Position numbers and translations under genes: made by a program
Assembly (NCBI RefSeq): GCF_023278565.1
Contig: NC_064672.1
Coordinates: forward strand, 4,030,001-4,094,000
Direction of reading: 5' to 3'
DNA: 64,000 bases
Origin: Colletotrichum lupini
Taxonomy: Eukaryota > Ascomycota > Sordariomycetes > Glomerellales > Glomerellaceae
Notes under the pieces: model-generated
Told to the model about the DNA's origin: nothing
The model's database searches: none
The model's input: only the letters and a program-made list of their open reading frames with translations
In this document: positions 12,014 through 23,654 of the stretch, piece by piece
Layout of the letters: every line of letters begins with the position of its first letter
How positions within the stretch are numbered: position 1 is the first letter of the stretch

Positions 12014-12552
12014 TTATGCGTCGAGCTTGACGGGGAAGTTGCCGGCCTCTGTCATGTGTTAGTATGCGTGCTTCTGATATACGGAAGAAGTGCTGACCTC
12101 TCTGCTCGTCCCAGCGGGTGTACCAGCCAGAGGGGCACAGAGAGCGGTAGCCGAGCCAGAACTGCGACTTGTTAGTTTCTTTCAATTTTCAACAGAACTC
12201 GCGGACGGTCCGGACCTGGCGGCAAGGGGCGAAGTCCTCGCCCTTGGCGTTGATGCACTTGTGGTAGTCGACGTAGTTCTGCCAGCAGTGCTTGGTCTGG
12301 TTCATGTTCGGGTAGCGGGCATCGGTGCCTATTGAAGCTCATGTTAGGTTCACGTCGCTCATCATTCCCGCTCTCAATTGAGGTGACGCTATCGCGGGTT
12401 TCGGTGGTTCGGGCGGAGGGTTCATACCGGCTATAGTGGTCATCAGTTAGCCTCGGAAAAAAGATCAGACCATACTTTGGAGAGGGATATTTCTTCAGCG
12501 TACCGGTAACGAACTTGAAGGGCTTGGTAACGAGCTCCTGATCGTCAGACAT
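12014..12552 (-). CDS. COX12: Cytochrome c oxidase subunit VIb (COX12)
   Basis: Four minus-strand exons, 12504-12552, 12216-12328, 12098-12161 and 12014-12048, give 86 residues, the size of yeast Cox12. The protein has the twin-cysteine hairpin of this intermembrane-space subunit: Cys31 and Cys41 in CWQNYVDYHKC (CX9C) and Cys52 and Cys63 in CRQFWLGYRSLC (CX10C). It is imported through the Mia40 oxidative pathway in known homologs. The end REAGNFPVKLDA is typical. Intron 1 is 175 nt, the others 54 and 49 nt. The third exon has two possible acceptors 6 nt apart; I chose the later CAG because it preserves the CX10C spacing. The gene is divergent from an MLRQ/B12D-like mitochondrial gene. Confidence 0.95.
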
Positions 12553-12903
12553 TTTGGCGGCTTGCGAGTTCAATTGACTGGGAGTCGGATCTGGTGATGG
12601 GGTCGAGTGGGCAACGGCGTGCGATCGGTGTTGATGCTTTGAGAGCAATTGAATGGTCGTTTCTGCACCGAGAATCAGGTGGTGACGGGCGAGAACGGGT
12701 GGATGCCTGAAGATGGCCAATCGGGCCTCAGGCATTAGAAAGGTGGGCCGAGCTCCAGTCCAACATCAGACCAGACCGATGGAAGTCCAGTCCAACTTCT
12801 AAACACTCATTTTGAGATCCAATCCCGATCAACTACGCTCCCTCCCACCGTACCGACAGGACCGAAAAATCTCCCCTCTTCAGAAAAAAACGAAATCGCC
12901 AAA
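12553..12903. promoter_or_regulatory. Divergent promoter, COX12 / MLRQ-like gene
   Basis: Only 351 bases separate the two start codons, so the genes probably share promoter elements. Pyrimidine-rich stretches occur just before the plus-strand ATG. Coregulation of two respiratory-chain proteins is inference. Confidence 0.6.
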
Positions 12904-13407
12904 ATGCGTCCTACTCTCGGTCTCCGCGCTTTCCGCCCGACTCTGCGCATGATGTCCCCCGTTCCCGTACGTTGAAATTTCGCCGGCCCGGATGAGCGCA
13001 ATCGCTAATTCTCACATCTCCCCTTAGGCCGAGGACCAAGTCGGTACGTCGAAACCCGCCCCCAGCCATTGAAGGCTCCCGCGATATCGGATACCGATCT
13101 CGACGATAAACTGTGGTATTGCGAAATGGCTAACAAGAGCTGATATTGTTGATTCCAGGCCACACCGTCTCCCAGAGACTGCGCAAGCTCCGCCAGATCC
13201 CCCCCGAACTGATCCCCCTCGGTACGTCATTAGACATTCAAGGTTACGTCAAATTGTTGTTGACGGCATACAGGTGTCGTCGTTGGCTTCGCTCTGGCCG
13301 CTGCCACCTACTCTGTCGGACGTCACTTCATGACCGACAAGACCATCCGTCTCAAGCGCCAGGGCAAGTCTGCCGCCGACGCCGGCCACGGAGAGGAGCA
13401 CCACTAA
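12904..13407 (+). CDS. MLRQ/B12D-like small mitochondrial membrane protein
   Basis: Four exons, 12904-12966, 13028-13043, 13159-13221 and 13274-13407, give 91 residues. The second exon is only 16 nt. The N-terminus (MRPTLGLRAFRPTLRMMSP) is basic and lacks acidic residues, as in mitochondrial targeting sequences. One transmembrane segment lies at about 46-63 (IPLGVVVGFALAAATYS) and is followed by SVGRHFMTDKTIRLKRQG, a pattern seen in the fungal B12D / complex I MLRQ-subunit family. The C-terminus is hydrophilic and His-rich. In other species these proteins sit in the inner membrane with complex I or IV. The family call rests on the membrane-segment plus RH-F-DK-RL-R pattern and is moderate to good. 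Confidence 0.8.
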
Positions 13408-13669
13408 GCGAAGGTTATGAGGACGACGGGAGAACGGTTGACCATGGCGCTCGTGTGTTATTAGGGAGGATCAGTTTGTATAAGTCTACGACAAAGACAG
13501 ATCAAAAGGCACCAGAGACGCTGCTTTCATTTCCTTTCTCATTGTGCTTCTCCGCCTCGAGTATTAGAGAAAAGCCGTGCCCCTTTTATATCTCAGTAAA
13601 TCCATGTGAACGCCGTCGCTATGTAATTCAAAACAGGCTTCAGTCGCCTTCGTCCACACCAACTCATCT

Positions 13670-14300
13670 TCACTCTGGTCGTGGTCCCGCGACATCGAGC
13701 CCCTCCAAACCTTGCATGGGGTCATCCCCACGCATCTCAATCTGTGCTGTGCCCTGGTCTGTTGCCAATCCATCCTCCTCTCCAACAGCATGCTCTGCCA
13801 GCCATCCCTCCTATGATGGATGTTAGTACGTTGTTTCAAAGCTCGATGAGGTAGGAATATGAATCAGAGGAGAGGCATAGTAGCAGAGTGATAGAATTTA
13901 GAGTAAAGAAAGAAGAAGATAAGAAGTAGTGAGAACCGCGAACAAAAGATGTGAGACATATATTCAAGGAATGACTGACCTGTTCCCAGACAGCCTTCTT
14001 GCTGCCCAAGCCCTCGTCTGCGCTCTTGGGAACTTTAGCGGCTGACACCTTGATGACTCGCCCGAAGAATTCTGACTGATCCATGTTGTCGATGGCTTCT
14101 TTCGCGTCCTCCGTATCTTCATACTCAACATAAGCGAAGCCACGGTGAGGATCTGTTGAGTTTGGCTTGTCGTTCTTCGGTAGCGACACATCGGCAATTT
14201 CTCCAAAGGGGATGAATGCATCGTGAACGTTGGCGGCCGTCACTATGGAGGCCAGTCCACCGACGAAGACGGTCGATTTCCAGCGCGCAGCGTCCGTCAT
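13670..14300 (-). CDS. RRM protein, Cyp33-like without cyclophilin
   Basis: Two minus-strand exons, 13980-14300 and 13670-13810, with a 169-nt intron, encode 153 residues. A single RRM covers about residues 9-90, with RNP2 at TVFVGGL and RNP1 at RGFAYVEY. The order VFVGGL..FIPFGEIADVSLP..HRGFAYVEYEDTEDAKEAIDNMDQSEFFGRVIKV closely follows the RRM of nuclear cyclophilin 33 (PPIE). In PPIE a peptidyl-prolyl isomerase domain follows; here the protein instead ends in a short acidic tail. The likely role is RNA binding in the nucleus, perhaps the spliceosome. It is convergent with the MLRQ-like gene (262 bases between stops) and divergent from SEC31. Confidence 0.88.
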
Positions 14301-15182
14301 CTTGACCCAGATTTTAGTCGTTTGGCGATGGTTGAGTTCGTGAACCTGCGCAGCAATACCTCGAGAATGAGCGCGGCTAAGTGATAATGGAGTGAATCTT
14401 TCTGATAGTAAGTGGAGTTTCTGCGCAAGAGCTGTTGTAAGTCTCTATTGGCTGAAGTGGATTCTAGCTACTTGGAGCTGTGCCGTGGTTCTTTGGGTGT
14501 CTTAGCGTTCAGTTACGTAAGCCATTCCCAACGACAATTGCTCGCTTCTTCCCCTCCACTGATGTAAGGTACCTTGAGGTATACCCACCTTCAACTTCGA
14601 CTTTGGAAACCTGCCTCATCATCTTCTGCCGGAGATACCTACTTCTACAGGCTTGTTTCTATACCTCTACTTTCTCATCTTGAATGAGGATGTATGGAAT
14701 TGCCGACGAAAGAAGATGCATCGTGAAGATGGCCGCTTATGTAATGGATTCCATGTCCCGCCGCTGCTCTCCGCCTTCCACTCTCCCTGCTGTGATGACG
14801 ATGCACGTGACGCTACTTTTCCTGCTTGGGCCAGTTGAGAGGTGCACGGTCCAGTGCTAGGGGGGTATGGATGGCTGCGATTTAGGCCTTGGAGAGCTTG
14901 GGATGGGGCTGCAATCTGGCATCATATTTCCCTAAGGGCCAGCGTGCACTGTGACACTACCGCCTCAACGACTAATAGCCACCTCTCCCATAAGGCTTGG
15001 TTTTACTTTTCTCAACTCCAGAGAATCTCGGCTTTCCTCGCCAGATCTTCTTGTCACTGTCACGTCAACCAATGCCAATTCGCAGCTAGATTTGTCTTTC
15101 TTAGACTGGCCGACTTTCCTTATAGCAACGTCTCCCCCCTCCCTCCGAGTGCAGTCCTGGGGACTGAGTGATTCTCGCAATC
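14301..15182. promoter_or_regulatory. Divergent region, RRM gene / SEC31
   Basis: This 882-base region separates two divergent start codons. It contains a CCTTGAGGTATACC stretch near 14571 and a pyrimidine-rich stretch near 15120-15150 ahead of SEC31. No other gene is supported. Confidence 0.6.
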
Positions 15183-18100
15183 ATGGTTCGCCTCCGCGAG
15201 ATCCCAAGGACCGCGGCGTTCGCCTGGTCCCCCGACCCGTCGAAGCCTCTTTTGATCACCGGCACTAGAGCTGGAGCTGTCGATGCCGACTTTTCTGATG
15301 AGACCAAGCTGGAGCTGTGGGACCTCAACCTTGACAACCAAGACCAAGGCCTCGAGCTGCAGCCCATAGCTAGCATCAGCACCGACTCGAGGTAGGCTCT
15401 GCTGCCGCACTACCAATCAGACATCTTGGCTCACGACACTTAGATTCTATGACCTCGCTTGGGGACCGGCCGATTCCGACCACCCGAGGGGTATCATCGC
15501 AGGTGCCCTCGAAAATGGCTCTCTCGACTTGTGGGATGCCGAGAAGCTCATCGACGGAGCCGAGGATGCCTTCATGTCCCGCACAACGAAGCACACCGGT
15601 GCGATCAAGTCCCTCCAGTTCAACTCCCTCCGACCGAATATTCTTGCGACCGCCGGCGCAAAGGGAGAATTGTTCGTTTACGACATCAACGATGTGGAGA
15701 ACCCATTCCGACTGGGAACCGCCGCTGCTCGCGCTGACGACCTGGAAGTTGTCGCATGGAACCGCAAGGTTGCGCACATTCTCGCCACCGGAGGCTCTGG
15801 CGGTTTCGTCACTGTTTGGGATTTGAAGACCAAGAAGGCCTCTTTGACCCTGAACAACAACAGAAAGCCCGTCAGCGCCATTGCGTGGGATCCCAACAAC
15901 TCAACGAAGCTCCTGACCGCCACTCACGACGATACTGCTCCCGTCATTTTTCTGTGGGATCTCAGAAATGCCAATGCGCCCGAGAGGACGCTTCAGGGAC
16001 ACGAGCAGGGTATTCTTTCCTTGTCTTGGTGCCAGCAGGACAGCGATTTGCTGCTTTCTTGCGGCAAAGATAACAGGACTCTGGTGTGGAACCCTCAAAC
16101 GGGAGAGAGACTGGGAGAGTTCCCTGAGGTTACAAACTGGACCTTTCTCACTCGATTCAACCCCGCCAACCCCAATCTTTCTGCCACTGCTGGTTTTGAC
16201 GGCAAGATCACCGTCCAGACCCTTCAGAACACCAACCCTACGAACACGCAGGCCGCTACCAACAACAATCTCGATGGTGAAGACTTCTTTACCAGTGCTC
16301 AGACGCAGCCTCAGGGAGCGTCGTTCTCTTTGAGCCAAGCCCCCAAGTGGTTCGAGCGTCCAGTGGGAGCTACCTTTGGCTTTGGCGGAAAGCTTGTCAT
16401 TTTCAAGCAAAATGCCCAGCAAAAGTCCACCAAGATCTCCATCTCCCAGTTCTCTGTTGACTCGTCCATCGGTACCTCCACGGAAAAGTTCGAGGAGTCT
16501 CTGCAGTCAGGCGATATTGTCGGTCTCTGCGAGTCTCGTAAGGAACAGGCTAAGACCGAGGAGGAGAAGGCGGACTGGCTTGTGATGGAAACTCTTACTG
16601 GCGAGAATCCGCGGAAGCGTATTGTTGAGTACCTCGGATTCAACGAGGAAGAGATCACCAACGGAGTCTCGGGCAAAGAAGAGGCGAAGCCTGAGGATGC
16701 TGCGGCTGACAAGGAGGAGGACACGAAGGAGGCAGAGAAGCCCGACAACATGTGGGGCGAGGCCGACGGAGAAGGGGAAGAAGACTTCTTGTCGAATCTC
16801 TCTGCGACCAAGGGCGCCAAGACGGACAGTCCTTTCCACCTGCTGGCCGACACGGATACCACTGTGGAGAAGTCCATCACCAAGGCTTTGATGCTTGGAA
16901 ACTTTGCAAAGGCCACTGAGATCTCCCTCAAGGAAGAGCGTTGGGCAGATGCTTTCCTCATTGCCAACTGCGGTGGGCAGGAGCTGGTGGACAAGGTGCA
17001 GAGTGCCTATTTGGCCAGCAAGGACGGTGTCCCAAGCTACGTTCGCTTGCTCGGATCAGTAATTGCCAAGAACCTGTGGGATGTTGTCTACAACGCCGAC
17101 CTCGAGAACTGGAAGGAGTCAATGGCCATTCTTTGCACGTTCTCTGACCCCAAAGAGTTCCCCGATCTCTGCGAGGCTCTTGGCGACCGTATCCTCGAGA
17201 ACGGCTCACGCAAGGATGCTTCTTTCTGTTTCCTCGTTGGGTCAAAGCTCGAGAAGGTCGTTTCCATCTGGATCACAGAGCTTGAGGAGGCCGAGCAGGC
17301 TGGCATGCAGGAACCTAGCGATGATTCGACGTTCTCTGTGCACGCTCGATCACTTCAGCACTTCATCGAGAAGGTGACCATCTTCCGTCAAGTCACAAAG
17401 TTCCAGGACTCTGGAAAGGAGCAATCTGCCGACTGGAAGCTGTCAGCTTTGTACGAGAAGTACACTGAGTACGCCGAAATCATTGCCGCCCACGGTCAAC
17501 TCGCAGTTGCCCAGAAATACCTGGACTTGCTACCCAAGGAGTACCCTGAGGCGCAGCTGGCGAGGGAGCGTTTGGCACGGGCTACGGGCAAGGCCGCCGT
17601 CTCGCAGGCTGCACCAAAGGCGCCGGCTGCTGGACGTCGTCCGGGACAGCCTCCTGCGGCGGCCAATCCCCGGGCCACCCCCGGTTATCAGTCCTACCAG
17701 CCCACTGCCCCTGCTCAGACTCCTGTCGGTGCTAGCCCGTACGCACCAACGGGGCCGGCTCTCGTGGCAGCAACCGGACCGGCAGCTGCGTCGAACCCGT
17801 ATGCCCCGGCTGCCCCGGCAATCGGTGGTTACACGCCTGCCGGCCAGTCGTCCTACGCCCCGAGCCAAGGCTACCAGCTTCCCGTCGCCCAGCCGGCCTA
17901 TCAGGCACCCTCGGGCTATGGACCACCTCCCTCAAACTTCGGTTCGGTGCCGCCGCCGCCGCGTAACTCCACGCCCACTACGTCCTTCCGCCCCAAGGAG
18001 AGTTGGAATGATGTACCTCTGGTTGCCAAAGCTCCCCCTCCAAGAAAGACCACTCCTAGCGTCGCTCCAATCTCTTCGCCGTTCTCTCAGCAACCTAACC

Positions 18101-19046
18101 AACCGGGTCCCCCGCCTCAGAGCCCGTACGGACGCACTGGTTCAACGCCTCCTCCTCCGCCGCCCAAGGGCCCTGCCCCGCCTCGTGTCACGTCTCCTCT
18201 GGCCGGACCTCCCCAGACTTTCCAGGCCCCGCCCAGGCCAACATCATCGGCATCGAACGCATACGCTCCTCCGCCCCCTCAGCCTGGCGCGATGCCGCCA
18301 CCTACCATGCCTCGCACTGCCTCGCCATACAACCCTCCTCCATCTGGCCCTGCCCCCTCTAACCGCTACGCGCCCGCTCCCTCGGCCCAGCCGCAAGCAA
18401 GCCAGCCCCCCTTGGGGTCCTCTATGCCACCTCCCGGAAGCCAGCCTCCCCCGAGAAACCCTTATGCGCCGCCGCCCCAGCAGAGCACACCGTCAAACCA
18501 GTACGCGGCTTCGCCGTACGGAGCCCCGCCTACAGCAGCCTCGAGGCCGCCCACTGGCCCTCCTCCTTCCAACGGGCCCCCGCCTGCTGCCAGAGCTCAA
18601 CCGACCCCTCCTCCCCCCAAGGCGGCTGCCCCGCCCAAGGCCAGACACCCAGCTGGTGACAGGTCGCACATTCCAGCTCACGCCCAGCGACTGGTCGATG
18701 TCCTCAGCTCGGATATGCAGCGTGTAGCTTCTCGCGCGCCTTCATCCTTTGCTGCGCAGGTCAAGGATACTCAAAAGCGCCTCAATCTTTTGTTTGATCA
18801 CTTGAACAACGAGGAGCTGGTCAAGCCTGACACAATCGATCAACTTTGTGCTTTGGGCGAGGCTATTGAGCAGAAGAATTATGAGGTTGCTCACAAGATC
18901 CAAGTCGAGATTCAGCGGGACAAGACTGATGAATGCGGTAACTGGATGGTAAGTTCGCTGCTGCAACACTTCACTTACTATGTACTAATGTCTTATCCCA
19001 GGTCGGTGTGAAGCGTTTGATCAGCATGAGCAAGGCCACTCCATGA
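15183..19046 (+). CDS. SEC31: COPII outer-coat protein Sec31
   Basis: Three exons, 15183-15391, 15444-18948 and 19002-19046, give 1252 residues, normal for Sec31. The start [17 protein letters not shown] is the conserved N-terminus. An N-terminal WD40 propeller (about 1-390) shows repeats ending in LWD or VWN (GSLDLWD, FVTVWD, VIFLWD, RTLVWN). An acidic linker follows, then the alpha-solenoid edge element that pairs with Sec13 (about 450-760, including [22 protein letters not shown] from residue 533). A long Pro/Ala/Tyr/Gln-rich region (about 788-1140) holds the Sec23-binding and Sar1-GAP-stimulating segment, and a helical C-terminal domain starts near 1142. Sec31 forms the outer cage of ER exit vesicles. 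The last exon is only 15 codons. The gene lies upstream of GET2, another ER membrane gene. Confidence 0.97.
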
Positions 19047-19551
19047 GTGCTTTCTCGAAGTTAAGGGGATGGGATGTCATGGGACATGAAATGTTGATGA
19101 TAGCCAACTGCGCTTTTACGTATACACTAGAGCTTAAGTCGAATGTGGAGACTGTGATTAAGTGCCTGCAAGTCTGCCGTGGTTGATGCTGTGATGATCT
19201 GGACTTGTGACAGTGAAAGTTGGACAGCGAAATTTCGATTGAGATGGTGAGAAGATCACTCAGCCATTTTATGGAGTCGGCGTCGAGATTAACAGTTCTG
19301 CAAATACTGGCGCAGTTACACTTGTTCCTGGCATGGGAATTGCAGCTGGCTGGCAAGACCTGTACCAGTGCGATTTTCGTCGAAGGTGAGAGGTTTGGGT
19401 GGCTTGACTGGAGCTCACTACCTAAAGGTAGGGGTAAGCTGGCACCTGGCCATGATAAGATAAGCAAGGGCGGGCTAAAGCCAACATCATCCACAAAACG
19501 TCACACCTCGACAACCTGTCACACCACAGCCAACAAACCAAATCAATCACG
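19047..19551. other. SEC31 3' flank and GET2 promoter
   Basis: A 505-base gap between tandem plus-strand genes. It must hold the SEC31 terminator region and the GET2 promoter. No further gene seen. Confidence 0.6.
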
Positions 19552-20681
19552 ATGACGGAGTCAACGTCAGAGGATGCTGCGGCTCAGCGCGCCGCTGAAC
19601 AAATACGTCTGCGCAAGGCGAAGCGCGAGGCCAAAATTCGTGCTGGCGGTACCGCGAGACTGAACAAGATTACTGGTCTTGGTGGAGGATTTCAGCGAGG
19701 TACGATGACCGAATCCTTCTCGACACCTCGCGCAAGTGCAGACGCCGGTTTTGAGCTTCACAAATGCTAATTTTCGGTTTCTATCTAGATGAGCCCGTAT
19801 CGACGCCTCCCTCAGCATCATCGTCCCCAGCTCCGGCCACATCAGGTCTGCCGAAGCCCAGCGTGAGCGCCGACCATGCAGACCCCGAGGAAATCGACAT
19901 CTCCCAGCACTACTACGAACCGGCCTCGACACCCCGTCCCGCTGCCGCTGGACCGCCCTTCGACCCGAACTCCATGAACGAGGACCAGCTTCGACAAATG
20001 ATGCTGGGCTTCGAGGGCCCTGGCGCGGGCGGAGCCCCGCAGAACCCTTTTGCGGGTCCCGGTATGGGAGGAGGCATGCCCGGCGGCGAAGACGATCCCT
20101 TGATGAAGATGCTCTCGCAGATGATGGCCGGTGGCGGCGCTCCCGGCGGAATGCCAGGCTTTCCCGGCGCCGGCGGTGCGCAGGGTGGTTTCCCGGCAGG
20201 ATTCCCTGGTATGCCAGGCATGCCTGGACTGCAAACGCCCGAACAAGCCAAAGCCGCTTCGTCCGCCTACATCTGGCGCATTGTCCACGCCGTGTTTGCG
20301 ATCTCTCTTGGTCTCTACATCGCCCTTACAACGACCTTCTCCGGAAGCAAGCTTGAACGCGAGCGCACGGCACTATCTTACAATTACCCTACGGGTAGCG
20401 ATGAGGCAGTTACGGACGTCAACAGCATGGAGAAAGGCCGCGAGATCTTCTTCTGGATTTTTGCGACGACTGAGGCTGTGTTGCTTACGACGAGGTTCTT
20501 CATTGAGCGTGGACGGGCGCCTCCGCCGGGCATGTTGTGGACTGTTGTGGGATTCTTGCCTGGTTCGATCAAGACTTACGCCGAGACTGCGTTGCGGTAT
20601 GGACAGATCTTCTTGACGGTGAGGAGCGATATCCTCGTATGTGTGTTTGTCTTGGGTCTTGCTTCGTTGATTCGCGGATGA
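19552..20681 (+). CDS. GET2: GET complex subunit Get2
   Basis: Two exons, 19552-19699 and 19789-20681, give 346 residues. The cytosolic N-terminus contains RLRKAKREAKIRAGGTARLNKI, the positively charged helix that in Get2/CAML-type receptors recruits the ATPase Get3. A long Pro/Gly/Met-rich, low-complexity linker follows (about 55-205, with MPGGEDDPLMKMLSQMMAGG). Three predicted membrane segments close the protein: around AYIWRIVHAVFAISLGLYIA, IFFWIFATTEAVLLTTRFFI and LVCVFVLGLASLI. It is the ER receptor subunit, working with Get1, that takes tail-anchored proteins from Get3. The Arg/Lys motif plus three C-terminal helices is diagnostic of the family. Confidence 0.9.
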
Positions 20682-21826
20682 AGTCACCGGCTGAGATGAT
20701 TCACTGGTTGGGGGCAAGTTCTAGATAGAGGGCACTTCAGTCGAAGTGGAATTCGACCAGCCTCCCGGGATAATGGTCAATACAATGCTTCTATCTAGAG
20801 TGCAGTTCGTCGGTCTTGGAAGATTTGGAAGTCCAGAGTGCTTTTGTGAAAAGTAGTGTTTGCAGATCCCCAGTGACTATGTTTGACCCAGTACAGCGTG
20901 CCATTCACAGGCCTTTGGCCTTAGCCTTGCCATTGAAAACGTATGCCTATTTTGTATATATTCTGGCATACGATACGATCGATATTTGCGCAAAGAACCG
21001 TAATTTTAAATCGTCCTAGAAGACGTAGCGTAGGAGCGACTTACTCCAACTTCAAGTCTGTCTGGGAGAGATCAACCGAGTCATTCTCATAATCGTATCA
21101 TTCATTAGATGAGGCCCGCGAAGCGGTGCTGAGAATCGTCCTGCGCCGTGGTAGTGGCGGACATGGAGGCGGAGGCGGAACCGGATAATACCAATGGTGC
21201 GCCTTGTCCGGACTTACTCAACAGATCTAAAAGGCGAAGAGCGGAAAGTTTGAACTTGCAACAGAGTCACTCGGCCGAAAGTCCGGTAGTTCCATTGTCC
21301 TGGTTATTATCATTCACGTAGGAGGAGTAAGGGAATAGTGCTGATTCAATGCGCAGAGTCTATATGCGCTACACGCCCACTTTCTCCTATTCAAGTGCCG
21401 TGTCCGTATTCTTGGCTTTACGGGATTTACAAATATTAGTCCGCCCGGGGGCCGTCGTTAAATTCAAAAGACCCTTGTTATAGTCGGTGGGCTAGGATAG
21501 CTTCCCGGGACCGTTGCAGATCCATAATTCTGTAGATTTTGTGATTAGAGGAGTTGTCCGAAGGCCACTGCGCAGTCGGTCATTTACAATCCGAATACTC
21601 CAAGCGGGTGTAACATCTACCTTGACCCCAGCGGAGTCTCTAACGGAGTCTATTTTGACGGGGAGTAATGAAGATCCCGAGTGGCCTCATCTCCAAGTCG
21701 AGAGGCGAAGCATGTATCGTATAAGATGACTTGGTGTCGTCTCAGGATTCTAACAGTTTTGGGAACATGACCAAGTCAAACGAATCTGCGTAACTCGGAA
21801 ACCACTCTCTCATAAACACAGTAAAA
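20682..21826. other. Intergenic between GET2 and P450
   Basis: The first part is the GET2 3' flank and the last part the P450 promoter. Base composition drifts toward more A/T than the neighbours. Only short unconvincing frames occur. No gene supported. Confidence 0.55.
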
Positions 21827-23654
21827 ATGGCAGGACTTACAACCATCACCGCAGCCATAGCGGCAGCCGCCCTCCTCCTCCGCCTCGTCTACAACTGGCT
21901 CATGCCCAAGCCCATCCCAGGCCTCCCGCACAACCAAGACTCGGCGTGTCGTATCTCGGGCGACGTCCCGTACTTTGCGGAGTATGATAAGGCGGCGCGC
22001 TTCCGGACCAAGTTCTTCTACGACCTCGTGGCCAAGCACAAGTCGGCCGTCGTGCAGGTCCTCCTGCCCTTCTCCAAGCCCCTCGTCATTGTCGCCGACT
22101 ATCGCGAGTCGAGGGATCTCATGGCGAAGCGGAGCAAGGAGCTCAGTCGCGGGTACATGAATAACGTGGCGTGGCAGGGGTTCTTGTCGGAGCACTTTAT
22201 TGCCATGGAGGACGCGCACCCGTCGTTTAAGAAGTCGAGGTTTCTTACCAAGGACTTGATGACGAACAGTTTCCTTCACTCTGTAAGATATCTCCCTACC
22301 CCTTATCCTCATTCCAGCATATCAATTTGATACAACGCATTCAAGGTACCCAAGTCAACGAATATTAACGTGCCCTTAGGTCTCTGCCCCGGCGTCGCAC
22401 GTAGCCATCACTGACTTCATTCGCCTCTGGAAACGCAAGGCAGCTCTCGCACAGGGGCTGCCATTCGAGACTGTCGAGGACTTGGAGGGCCTCACCTACG
22501 ACATCATGATGACAGCCGTCTTTGGCGTCGGGTACGAGGAGAGCACTACGACGAAGTATTCCAAGCTCCTGGAAGATGCCGGCAACGACGTTGTGGTCCC
22601 GAGCGGTTCGTCCGCACAGGTTGCCAAGTTCCCGTCACCCGAAACCCCGGCCCTTGTGACAGCGCTCCACGTCCTCAACGTCTCCATCACGGCGGTCTTT
22701 GGCTCCGTGTTCCCCAAGCTGTCCGTTTTCATCGAGAACCTGAAGCCCAAAGCGCGTCAGGCCCTGAAGTTGAAGAAGGATTCAGTACAAGCCCAGATCG
22801 ATGCCGCTGTCAAGAGAGCCGCCAAGGGTGGCTCGTCGGAGCACAAGTCGGCGGTAGACTACGTCGTCTCCCGAGAGAAGACAGCGGCCGTCGAGGAGGG
22901 ACGTGAGCCAAGGTATGATGGCATGCAGCTGAACGATATGCTGTGGGGATACATCGCCGGCGGCCAGGACTCTACCCACAGCACCCTGTGCTTCACGGTC
23001 AAGTATCTCGGCGCGCACCAAGAGGCCCAGCAAAAGCTGCGAAGGGCCCTGCGATCCGCTTACAACGGGCCATATGCGCAGAAGCGCGAACCCACCATTG
23101 AAGAGATCCTCAGGACGCAGGTCCCCTACCTGGACGCCTTCATCGAGGAAACTCTCCGCCTGTGCAGTCCCGCGGGAGCCATCACCAAGGAAACCGTCCG
23201 CGACATCAACGTCCTGGGCCACGTCATTCGCAAGGGCACGACGCTCATGTTTCTCCTCACCGGTCCGACCTTTGTACAACCGGGGGTGCCCGTCGACGAC
23301 GCAAAACGCAGCGAGACCTCGCAGAAGGCATCGAGCGAGGGCGTCGGCGACTGGTCGCACAGCGACTTCCCCGCCGAGGATTTCCGCCCCGAGCGATGGC
23401 TGCAGACCGAGGGCGAGGCGGTCAAGTTCAATAACAACGCGGGTCCGTTTATGAGTTTCAGCAGCGGGCCCAGGGGCTGCTGGGGGAAGCGGCTGGCGTA
23501 CCTGGAGCTGAGGATGATTGTAACGCTCTTGGTGTGGAACTTGGAGTTTTTGAAGTTGCCTGCCGAGCTGGAGGATCCTGGGTTGACGGAGGGGCTTTTC
23601 ACGAAGCCCAGGTCTAGTATGATTAAGCTGAGAGTTATTTCGGATACGGAGTGA
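21827..23654 (+). CDS. Cytochrome P450 monooxygenase
   Basis: Two exons, 21827-22282 and 22380-23654, give 576 residues. An N-terminal membrane anchor (about 4-22, TTITAAIAAAALLLRLVYN) is followed by the proline-rich hinge MPKPIPGLPHN. The I-helix motif AGGQDST starts near Ala345 and carries the oxygen-activating acid/Thr region. The ExxR motif is Glu409-Thr-Leu-Arg412. The heme loop FSSGPRGCWGKRL provides the proximal thiolate Cys519. A class II microsomal enzyme is expected, fed by NADPH-P450 reductase. The substrate cannot be told from sequence. The gene stands alone, without adjacent synthase or transporter genes, so secondary-metabolite clustering is not supported in this window. Confidence 0.95.

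Noticed and set aside
17483..18727. 414-codon plus-strand open frame rich in Arg, Pro and Leu
   Set aside because: It is an out-of-frame shadow of the proline-rich part of SEC31.
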